Source: Candidatus Magnetominusculus sp. LBB02 (GTDB taxonomy: Bacteria; Nitrospirota; Thermodesulfovibrionia; Thermodesulfovibrionales; Magnetobacteriaceae). Taken from it: DNA of 49,418 nucleotides. The notes beneath the pieces are model-generated. The model was given only the letters and a program-made list of their open reading frames with translations. It made no database searches and had not been told where the DNA came from. Each line of letters starts with the position of its first letter. The stretch's first letter is position 1. The position numbers and the translations under genes were made by a program. Where the stretch lies: NCBI GenBank assembly GCA_022321325.1, contig JAKOEO010000020.1, positions 1-49,418 on the forward strand. Direction: 5' to 3'. Shown here piece after piece: positions 16,452-22,988 of the stretch.

Positions 16452-17973
16452 CTATAAGCGGCAGGGTGATTTTCATAACGGTACCGCCGCCCTGCTTAGT
16501 TTTATCAACAGCGATAGTGCCGCTGTGGCGTTCTATGGCTGCTCTTGCAATAGTCAGGCCGAGGCCGGGCGCGCCGTCCATCGTTGTGAACGATGGCTCG
16601 AAGACCTTCTCTGAGATGTCGTCAGGAATCGAAGGCCCCGTGTCAGAGACGTAAATGGCGGCATGTGAGTTTTCGACAGTGCCGGCTACGGTAACTTTTC
16701 CGCCGTAGGGGCTAAAACGCATGGCATTGACAATGACGTTATAGAGGGCGGGGCGCAGGAGTGCGGCGTCAATGTTGAGCGTATCCGGCAGTTCTGCGAT
16801 GTTTGATGAGACAGGTATGCCGGGGTATACGTCCGAGGCGGCCTTAATTGCCTCTATGACAAAAAGTTTAATCCTGGTCTTTGCAATATTAAGCGGTTTT
16901 TCCTTTACCATAGAGAGGATTTCTTCAGATATTGCCCTAAGCGAGTTGTTTTTCTCAGTGATGTCGGCCTGTTTCTGCGAGAGCGTCTGCAGGGCAGTTT
17001 TGATTTTATTAGACGTATCCTTCAGGTTATAGTTGAGCTTTGAGACGACGCGGTTATAGGCGCCGATGAAGGATTGCATCTCTTCGTGCGTATCAGTCTT
17101 AATAACATGGGTGAATGAATCTTCGTTTATATTGTCGAAGGCATGTTCCATCTCTCTCATTACCTTTATCATGTTTTGTGAGACCATATAGGCAATTGCA
17201 ATAGTACTAAAGACAATGAACAAGGCGGCATAGAGGAAGGCCCTATCGCCGTTTATCATAACAGTGTTGACATGGGCGCGTTCTTTGCTTGAGAATCCGG
17301 TAGTGTATTTTTCAATTTCTCTGGCGTACTGTCTCATCTTTTGCAGAGTATCGTTTTGTGCGGCATCGTTATCTACGATTTCCCTAAAGTTCTCTGTGTA
17401 TAATCCAACGGCCTTCTTAATGGCAGGACTGGCGTCTATAAGTGATTTGGAAATGTCATAGACCTCGTCCATGGCCTTTTTTTCCTTATATAACAAGTAG
17501 TTTTTTTCATATTTTCTCAGTACAAGAGCCATTTTTTTATCAGGAGACAGATTTTCTATTTCTCTGCCCAGAGGTCTGATATCCTCAATCAGCCGTTGTT
17601 TATTATCTATTGTGACAACAAGGCCCTCAAATGCTTGTTCGTAGAGATCTATGTTTTTCATAAGATTAAAGAAATAGCCGGTGTTTGTCCTCAGGACGAT
17701 TTCATTTTCAATGGATTTGGCCTTAGACCTGAGTGTGCCGATGGCGTTGTGAAAGAGTTCTAGGTTTTCTTTTTCCTCGATTAATAAGAGGGTATTTTTC
17801 TCATAGCGCCTAAGCTCAAGCAGCAGAAGGTTGATGTCATCTACTACCTCAATGATACTGAAACTTATATGTATCCTGTTAACGTTTCGGAGCTCGACAT
17901 AAATCAGAGCCAGAGATATGACTATTGGAAAGAGCATGTTGATGATGATTCTCTGCCAAAGTTTTAGTCCCAT
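16444..17973 (-). CDS. sensor kinase homologue lacking the phospho-accepting His
   Basis: A 509-aa membrane protein: hydrophobic helix at about 8-27, a helical-bundle sensory region to about 240, a second helix at about 245-265, a HAMP-like linker, then a GHKL ATPase domain. Its sensor closely matches the kinase at 24356 (VDDINLLLLELRRYEKN versus ADDINMTLLELRRYEKN). Where that paralogue has EIAHEINNPLSS (His277), this protein has no equivalent helix and runs from RAISEEILSMV directly into EKPLNIA. The ATPase N-box (NVIVNAMRFSP) and G2 box (GAPGLGL) remain, but the G1 box is DTGPSI instead of DxGxGI. It could be a signalling partner or pseudokinase. The start at 17973 aligns with the paralogue (M..KLWQRI); an upstream GTG-frame extension from 18102 does not. 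It has its own promoter. Confidence 0.88.
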   Translation of the reverse strand: MGLKLWQRIIINMLFPIVISLALIYVELRNVNRIHISFSIIEVVDDINLLLLELRRYEKNTLLLIEEKENLELFHNAIGTLRSKAKSIENEIVLRTNTGYFFNLMKNIDLYEQAFEGLVVTIDNKQRLIEDIRPLGREIENLSPDKKMALVLRKYEKNYLLYKEKKAMDEVYDISKSLIDASPAIKKAVGLYTENFREIVDNDAAQNDTLQKMRQYAREIEKYTTGFSSKERAHVNTVMINGDRAFLYAALFIVFSTIAIAYMVSQNMIKVMREMEHAFDNINEDSFTHVIKTDTHEEMQSFIGAYNRVVSKLNYNLKDTSNKIKTALQTLSQKQADITEKNNSLRAISEEILSMVKEKPLNIAKTRIKLFVIEAIKAASDVYPGIPVSSNIAELPDTLNIDAALLRPALYNVIVNAMRFSPYGGKVTVAGTVENSHAAIYVSDTGPSIPDDISEKVFEPSFTTMDGAPGLGLTIARAAIERHSGTIAVDKTKQGGGTVMKITLPLIVQ

Positions 17974-17986
17974 AGCCGTAGTACAA

Positions 17987-18014
17987 AATATACTAATTTG
18001 GCAGTTTATGTCAA
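17987..18014 (-). promoter_or_regulatory. sigma-70-type promoter of the kinase gene, TTGACA-N16-TATATT
   Basis: On the minus strand TTGACA (18009-18014) and TATATT (17987-17992) are 16 bases apart. The predicted start near 17980 gives a leader of only about 7 bases before the ATG at 17973. It lies just past the hairpin that follows the Usp-like gene, so the kinase is probably transcribed separately. Confidence 0.6.
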
Positions 18015-18021
18015 ACGGCAA

Positions 18022-18058
18022 AGGCGCCGCAGGATTATATAAAACTCCGGCAGCGCCT
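18022..18058 (-). terminator. hairpin after the Usp-like gene, probable terminator
   Basis: Arms AGGCGC (18022-18027) and GCGCCT (18053-18058) with an inner GGA/TCC pairing. On the minus strand the hairpin is followed by TTTGCCGTTT, a weak T-rich tail. It is 17 bases beyond the stop of the upstream gene. Confidence 0.5.
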
Positions 18059-18074
18059 CCTGTTACCCTTATAA

Positions 18075-18524
18075 CTAATCCAGCACCAGAACCACCGCGC
18101 ACTCCTTCAACTCTGCTGATGCGCGTAAGCTCTTCTTCCCTGTGGAAACTACCTTAGTCAGTGTCTTTGACGGCGTCGGCACTACGAGAAGTTCCATGTT
18201 CTGGTTGGTTTGTCTGACGTGGTCAATAACGTCTTCCAAAGAGCCTCTGTAAACGCTGAACTCAGTTTTGATGTCTGCGTCCTTGCAATAGGCCTTGACC
18301 ATATCAAAGAACATTCTGGAGTCTCTTTCAATGCCCTCTGACAGGCTGGCCATAGGACCTAATTCACACATACTGATTGCAGCCCTTTCAGAGGCGCAGA
18401 ACTCAGGGATGACTCCTATTACTGAGAGTGCCGCCCCGGTCTCTGCCGCCATCTTGCTGGCATATGAGATAGATTCCTTGTAATGAAGCCCCGGATATAC
18501 GATTGCAGCTAATTCTTTACTCAT
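18075..18524 (-). CDS. Usp-like small protein, paralogue 2
   Basis: A 149-aa protein paralogous to 14281-14751, with LAAIVYPGLHYKESISYASK near the N-terminus, VIPEFCASERAAISMCELG at about 38-56 and SLEDVIDHVRQTN near 100. Like its paralogue it lacks the ATP-binding glycine loop of classical universal stress proteins (the region reads VVPTPSKTLTKVVSTGKKS). The ATG at 18524 has GAGGA upstream. It lies behind a sigma-54-like promoter and two upstream palindromes of the type found at the SafE operon, so the two Usp-like genes are likely co-regulated. Confidence 0.82.
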   Translation of the reverse strand: MSKELAAIVYPGLHYKESISYASKMAAETGAALSVIGVIPEFCASERAAISMCELGPMASLSEGIERDSRMFFDMVKAYCKDADIKTEFSVYRGSLEDVIDHVRQTNQNMELLVVPTPSKTLTKVVSTGKKSLRASAELKECAVVLVLD

Positions 18525-18573
18525 AACGTCCTCCTATGATTAGTTGATTAGTTCGTTTTCTTGATTATAGTAT

Positions 18574-18589
18574 TTCAAAAACCATGCCA
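18574..18589 (-). promoter_or_regulatory. sigma-54-like promoter of Usp-like gene 2
   Basis: Minus-strand TGGCATGGTTTTTGAA keeps GG-N10 spacing and, as in the SafE promoter, has TTGA rather than TTGC at -12. The predicted start is near 18563 (39-base leader). The inner part, GTTTTTG, is shared with the sigma-54 promoter at 12413. Confidence 0.5.
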
Positions 18590-18633
18590 GAGCAGTATAT
18601 GGCGGATATTGGGCATTTCAGCTGGCGATAAGG

Positions 18634-18650
18634 CGCAATGAATTATTGCA
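18634..18650 (-). promoter_or_regulatory. 17-bp palindrome, putative enhancer site B
   Basis: CGCAATGAATTATTGCA with perfect five-base arms GCAAT/ATTGC. It is centred about -79 from the predicted sigma-54 start of the Usp-like gene. Confidence 0.6.
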
Positions 18651-18735
18651 TTATGGTGCCGTTTATTGCACCGGACAATCACAAATCGTTTGAAACACAC
18701 ATGTCTTCTCAATTGATTAACTATTGCCGGTTTTC

Positions 18736-18757
18736 TTGCATGCAATGATTTCTTGCA
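18736..18757 (-). promoter_or_regulatory. 17-bp palindrome with extra half-site, putative enhancer site C
   Basis: TGCAATGATTTCTTGCA at 18741-18757, with the same abutting half-site as site D (TTGCATGCAA at 18736-18745). It is centred about -186 from the predicted start. Confidence 0.55.
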
Positions 18758-18871
18758 GGTATAAGGGAAGGGTATTGAGAATACTGAGCCTATGGCTGAC
18801 ATTGGGTTACAGTTGTCGCTGCCCGTTGAATCGTGCTAACATGTATATATTGATAATAGAGAGGTGATAAT

Positions 18872-19306
18872 GTGATTCTGAGAACGGATCATTTGGCCAG
18901 ATGTATAAGAACCCTTGAGATGTCGTTGACCATGCTGCGCCGTGTCGAGGTTGAGACGATAGAGTACGAGATATTTAGAAACGCAGTGGTCAAAGGGGTT
19001 GAGCTAACACTGGAGATGTCCGTCAAGCTGCTTCGCAAGGCGCTAAAGTTATTCACTGGAAGTCCCCGTGAGGTGGATTCGTGGACGTTTAAGGATACTC
19101 TGCGCTATGCCGGTAAGCATGGGCTGATGACGACCGACGCTGTAGAGCGGTGGTTCAGGTATCGCGACAATCGCAACAACACGGCACACGATTATGGCGT
19201 TGGGTTTGCCGAGGAGACGCTTGCCATGTTGCCGGACTTTATAGCCGATGCTGTCTCCCTTGAGGCGGCGCTTGCCGCGAGGTGCTCTTCACATGAGCCG
19301 GCTTGA
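18872..19306 (+). CDS. hepT: HepT-type HEPN toxin (HI0074 family)
   Basis: A 144-aa all-helical protein of the HI0074 nucleotidyltransferase-substrate family. It carries RNNTAHDY at 101-108, an exact RX4HXY motif of HepT toxins: Arg101 and His106 form the RNase-type site and Tyr108 is the residue that partner MntA enzymes adenylylate. The GTG start at 18872 is preceded by GAGAGGTG. The MntA gene begins inside its last codons, the usual arrangement of this toxin-antitoxin system. Function as a growth-inhibiting RNase is inferred from the family. Confidence 0.88.
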   Translation: MILRTDHLARCIRTLEMSLTMLRRVEVETIEYEIFRNAVVKGVELTLEMSVKLLRKALKLFTGSPREVDSWTFKDTLRYAGKHGLMTTDAVERWFRYRDNRNNTAHDYGVGFAEETLAMLPDFIADAVSLEAALAARCSSHEPA

Positions 19307-19625
19307 CATGCGCCCGGCCTGGGTAGAGACCATAGAATGTCTGATTGCCCAGTATCTGCCGGACGCCGAGACTCTGGTCTATGGGAGCCGCATAAGCGGT
19401 ACGGCACACGCGGGGAGCGACCTTGACTTGGTGGTGCGCAATTCATCCACCCCCGACAAACCGTTTGATAATTTGCCCGCCCTGCGTGAGGCCATATCCG
19501 ACAGTGATATTCCGATAGTAGTAGATGTCCGCGATTGGGCGGCAATCCCCGATACCTTTCGGGCAGAGATAGAGCGGAGGCACGAGGTGTTAAAGAGAGG
19601 GAAGGTTCAAGATCTGAGGCCGTGA
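19293..19625 (+). CDS. mntA: MntA-type nucleotidyltransferase antitoxin
   Basis: A 110-aa minimal nucleotidyltransferase. GS at 31-32 and DLD at 43-45 form the GSX10DXD motif of MntA, with a further Asp in VVDVRDW. These enzymes neutralise HepT by adding AMP to its tyrosine. I place the start at ATG 19293, overlapping the hepT end by 14 bases and with GCGAGG upstream, rather than at the ATG at 19248 in the longer frame. Both catalytic motifs of the pair are intact, so the module is probably functional. Confidence 0.88.
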   Translation: MSRLDMRPAWVETIECLIAQYLPDAETLVYGSRISGTAHAGSDLDLVVRNSSTPDKPFDNLPALREAISDSDIPIVVDVRDWAAIPDTFRAEIERRHEVLKRGKVQDLRP

Positions 19626-19626
19626 T

Positions 19627-19656
19627 TTGACTATTTGTATGTATTTATTTTATATT
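19627..19656 (+). promoter_or_regulatory. sigma-70-type promoter, TTGACT-N18-TATATT
   Basis: TTGACT (19627-19632) and TATATT (19651-19656) are separated by 18 bases. The expected start near 19663 gives a leader of about 30 bases before the DUF262 gene. Confidence 0.45.
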
Positions 19657-19692
19657 CAGAAGGAGCTGTGAATTTTCACGGATTGAGGTTGT

Positions 19693-20814
19693 ATGGCTAA
19701 AGAATTAAATGAAAGCGTTAAAGAAGTAAAAGCTGTTGACGATGAAGAAACTACAGGTGTTGAGACTACAAACCAGCCCTATGACGCCCGTTTAATTACA
19801 ATAGAAAATACTTCCTTTCCTATTTTCCAAATTATGAGCAAAATACAACGTGAAGAAATAAACCTACAGCCGGATTTCCAAAGACATTTTGTATGGGATA
19901 ACATTCGGAAAAGCCGTCTTATAGAGTCAATACTGATAAAGATACCCCTTCCTAGTTTTTATATAGACGCCATAAATGACGATGAATGGCTTATTGTTGA
20001 CGGACTTCAGCGATTAAACACTTTGAATGAGTTTATCAATAAAAAAGAATTAGTCTTAACCAGCCTTGAATTCCTTGATAAAGAAGTCGCTGGTCTGACT
20101 TTCGATAAGTTACCAAGATTACTCCAGCGAAGATTGGAAGAGACACATCTCTCTTTTTTTGTGATAAGGCCAGAAACACCGACTGAAGCGAAATTAACCA
20201 TCTTTAGAAGACTTAACACTGGCGGCTTGGTTTTGACTTCTCAGGAAATACGCCATTGTTTATTTCAGGGGAAATCAACAACACTTCTCAAAGAGCTTGC
20301 TAAATCTGATGAGTTCTTAGCAGCTACGGGTGGTTCAATTCCGACCCTGCGAATGGTTGATGAGGAATGCGTACTTCGCTTTTGCGCTTTTCATTTAACG
20401 AAATATCAATCTTACACAAAACCAGACCTCGATGTCTTTCTTGGGGATGCTATGAAGCTGATTAACAAAATGTGCGATATGGAAATTCAATCTCTTATGA
20501 CCGCATTTATAGATTCCATGTTGAAAGCAAGAGAAGTCTTCGGTGATTATGCCTTTAGAAAAATGTATGAAAAAAATGGCAGGCGAAATCCGATAAACAA
20601 GGCCCTTTTTGAAACATGGTCGGTCTCTCTTAATGGGTTCGATATTGAGTTGCTTCGAAAGCATAAAGAAAAGATAAATGTATTTTTCATAGAACTTATC
20701 AACAGTGACAGATATTTTGATACGTCGATTACACAGGGTACAGGTGATGTGAAAAAAGTACACTATCGTTTTACCTTTGTAGAATCGATAATAAAGAAGG
20801 CGATAATTCAATGA
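19693..20814 (+). CDS. DUF262 (GmrSD N-terminal/ParB-like) protein
   Basis: A 373-aa protein. After a charged leader, NLQPDFQRHFVWDNIRKSRL at about 55-74 and VDGLQRLNTLNEF at about 102-114 are the hallmark motifs of DUF262 (the second corresponds to DGQQRLTTL), the nucleotide-binding ParB-like half of GmrSD-type restriction enzymes. The C-terminal DUF1524 HNH half of GmrSD is missing, so nuclease activity, if any, would have to come from a partner. The stop overlaps the next ATG by four bases. DNA here is visibly richer in A/T than the surrounding housekeeping genes, suggesting transfer. It is the first gene of a three-gene, defence-like operon. Confidence 0.85.
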   Translation: MAKELNESVKEVKAVDDEETTGVETTNQPYDARLITIENTSFPIFQIMSKIQREEINLQPDFQRHFVWDNIRKSRLIESILIKIPLPSFYIDAINDDEWLIVDGLQRLNTLNEFINKKELVLTSLEFLDKEVAGLTFDKLPRLLQRRLEETHLSFFVIRPETPTEAKLTIFRRLNTGGLVLTSQEIRHCLFQGKSTTLLKELAKSDEFLAATGGSIPTLRMVDEECVLRFCAFHLTKYQSYTKPDLDVFLGDAMKLINKMCDMEIQSLMTAFIDSMLKAREVFGDYAFRKMYEKNGRRNPINKALFETWSVSLNGFDIELLRKHKEKINVFFIELINSDRYFDTSITQGTGDVKKVHYRFTFVESIIKKAIIQ

Positions 20815-22019
20815 TTAATTATGTTAGATTGGAAAGGTTTAAATGTTTTTTAGATGAGACTATCCCTATCGCCCCCTTAACGATTCTCGCAGGAGCTAAC
20901 AACACCGGCAAGTCATCGGTGATTCAATCACTGTTGCTGCTAAAACAAACCGTTCAAACAAGCGGCATTAAAAATTCAGAAAAAGCCAATAACACAAAGA
21001 AGACTGTGAAGAAAGGAGATTCTGTCGTTGAGTTCGACATTATAATACCATCATCTGGCTCGACTCATCAAACGATATATTTACAGCCCGAACAATGGAC
21101 AATTTCAATCAATGGACCTTTAATACATATAGGCAACGCATGGGATATATTTTGTCAAAACTCAGGTGCCGACGATATTACGATTTCGTTAGGTATCAGA
21201 GAACATCCGGATAAGATTTTAAAATTAAAATTGCTATATGACGTCAAAAATTCAGAAACACATCATATGAAAACAGAAAATAATGAGGATTTTGCATTAT
21301 TGCATGACCTGCTGTCTGAAATACGTTTTACCCACATAGGGGCAATGAGAACCGGGCCGCAACTACTATTTCCAACAAGTAACGAACTAACGTGGAGTAT
21401 GTCTGTAGGAAATATGGGACAATATACTGTCCATTGCCTGCATCAGTTTGGAAAAGATAAAATTGCAATTGACAAATTAGTTTACGAAGGGGCAAAATCG
21501 AAGACGCTGTCATATCAGACCGAGCAATACATGAATTACTTAATTCCCGGGATTATATTCCAATATAAAAAAATATCGGAGGCTGATTATTTCACTATGG
21601 GAATTCGCGATTACGAACAAAATACGGAATACTTCAGGCCGACAAATGTCGGATTTGGCATTACTTATTGCCTGCCTATCGTCGTAGCGGCACTGATGAG
21701 CAGGGCAGGTGACGTTCTCATCTGTGAAAATCCCGAATCACACTTACATCCAGAGGCGCAGTCCCGTTTAGGGATGTTTCTGTCACGCGTGGCAGATGCC
21801 GGGATACAGGTTATACTGGAGACTCACAGCGACCACATATTTAATGGAGTAAGGCTGGCGGTTAAAAATGGTGTGATTAATAAATCTGCTGTGGCTATTA
21901 ACTCATTTGACAGAAGCCACGCTGTTTCTAATCCCGTAATAGATCAAAACGGGAGAATGGATTTATGGCCCAAAGGATTTTTTGATCAAATCGAAATAGA
22001 TTTAATGGAGTTGCTCTAA
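20811..22019 (+). CDS. AAA ATPase of the OLD/RecF-like, DUF3696-type group
   Basis: A 402-aa SMC/ABC-type ATPase. It starts with YVRLERFKCFLDE, has Walker A GANNTGKSS at about 28-36, a central region reading RPTNVGFGITYCLPIVVAAL (DUF3696-like), Walker B ICENPESHLHPEAQSRLG and the H-loop ILETHSDHIFNG. Such ATPases act as sensor or regulatory subunits of many phage-defence systems, paired with effectors. There is no TOPRIM domain, so the effector function must lie in a neighbour. It is coupled to the DUF262 gene by a four-base overlap and to the next gene by a directly abutting stop/start. Confidence 0.88.
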   Translation: MINYVRLERFKCFLDETIPIAPLTILAGANNTGKSSVIQSLLLLKQTVQTSGIKNSEKANNTKKTVKKGDSVVEFDIIIPSSGSTHQTIYLQPEQWTISINGPLIHIGNAWDIFCQNSGADDITISLGIREHPDKILKLKLLYDVKNSETHHMKTENNEDFALLHDLLSEIRFTHIGAMRTGPQLLFPTSNELTWSMSVGNMGQYTVHCLHQFGKDKIAIDKLVYEGAKSKTLSYQTEQYMNYLIPGIIFQYKKISEADYFTMGIRDYEQNTEYFRPTNVGFGITYCLPIVVAALMSRAGDVLICENPESHLHPEAQSRLGMFLSRVADAGIQVILETHSDHIFNGVRLAVKNGVINKSAVAINSFDRSHAVSNPVIDQNGRMDLWPKGFFDQIEIDLMELL

Positions 22020-22943
22020 GTGCATGCGTTAATCAACGAACTTTCATTTTTGGGACAAGTCAAAGACCGTGGTCAATGTGCCTGTTTGATTGTCGATTTG
22101 ATGAATATTATCAACGTCGTCTCCCGTCAAGCAGGAGACGCGAATGTCTATGCTTCCAGAAATTTGCTGGAAAAGCATATTTCAAAGAGATTTACAGTAA
22201 AAGATTTCATATATGACAGAAATACTGATAAATCAACAATGCGTGGCTTTATAATCATTATTACAAGAGGTCCGTATTTTGAGGATTTATTAGACAACAT
22301 CGATCATGAATGCATAATTAATTCAAATAATGATGTTACAAACAGCTGTATTGCCGCGGCTTCCCATATGTCTGGGTTTTTAATCAGTTTAAGAGATTCC
22401 GTAATATATGATTATACTCCTGTAGAAGTTAAATATAAGGAAGGTACAGGGGACTTCCAACTAATTGAAATCCCTAATTTCATAGACTCGGTAAATGCGG
22501 CAAAATTCATAACGGGACAGGCTAAGGGAGAAATAACTTCATGGGATATTTTTTGGATTAGACGTGAGGCTTTGTTTCCTAAGTTAAAGTTTTGTGAATG
22601 TATAAATGATCAGTTAAATAGAGTTAATTTCCGCACTTATTCTTCACTCGTTCTTCGCCATTTAAAGTGCATGAATGATTATATAGAGGAAGTGCACGTT
22701 AATGAGCGCGATTATAAAATGATGGGGGTTGAAGCCTCTGTCGAAAGTAAAATAACCTTATTCCATCATGGTCATAAGAGAGAATTCGATTGTTTCGATG
22801 GAATTAGACGGCGTTTCAGCTGGCACAGCAAGCAACAGGGACAAAATATACGTATTCATTTCTATCCACCCGATGGTACGACAGGTGATTTTCACGTTGG
22901 ATATATTGGAAAACACCTCCCTACTATGAGTGACCCACATTGA
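22020..22943 (+). CDS. unknown protein, third gene of the DUF262-ATPase operon
   Basis: A 307-aa protein with a GTG start immediately after the ATPase stop. I do not recognise the N-terminal 240 residues. The final 65 or so (from about 240) contain an FDG.RRRFSWHS segment and end in RIHFYPPDGTTGDFHVGYIGKHLPT, which looks like a compact beta-rich module. No membrane segment or obvious nuclease motif was seen. Position and coupling suggest it is the effector or a specificity subunit. The gene is strongly A/T-rich compared with its left-hand neighbours. It faces the NtrC-type regulator gene tail to tail. Confidence 0.78.
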   Translation: MHALINELSFLGQVKDRGQCACLIVDLMNIINVVSRQAGDANVYASRNLLEKHISKRFTVKDFIYDRNTDKSTMRGFIIIITRGPYFEDLLDNIDHECIINSNNDVTNSCIAAASHMSGFLISLRDSVIYDYTPVEVKYKEGTGDFQLIEIPNFIDSVNAAKFITGQAKGEITSWDIFWIRREALFPKLKFCECINDQLNRVNFRTYSSLVLRHLKCMNDYIEEVHVNERDYKMMGVEASVESKITLFHHGHKREFDCFDGIRRRFSWHSKQQGQNIRIHFYPPDGTTGDFHVGYIGKHLPTMSDPH

Positions 22944-22988
22944 ATCATTTTAAAGATAATCTATATCCTAAATTATAACTCATATTTA

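Larger units (their letters stand above)
18525..18871. other. regulatory intergenic region
   Basis: This 347-base region separates the minus-strand Usp-like gene from the plus-strand HepT gene. It contains the sigma-54-like promoter, two 17-bp palindromes and an additional inverted repeat GGTGC-N8-GCACC at about 18656-18673. No further gene was seen; the 75-aa minus frame at 18575-18802 has no ribosome binding site and covers the palindromes. Confidence 0.55.

Noticed and set aside
17974-18102. 43-residue N-terminal extension of the His-less kinase
   Set aside because: It crosses the terminator hairpin and promoter, and the paralogue aligns only from the later ATG at 17973.
18656-18673. GGTGC-N8-GCACC inverted repeat as a fifth enhancer site
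   Set aside because: The arms and spacing differ from the 17-bp consensus, so it was not grouped with the four copies.
20395-20811. 138-aa minus-strand open frame
   Set aside because: Entirely antisense to the DUF262 gene, with no ribosome site.
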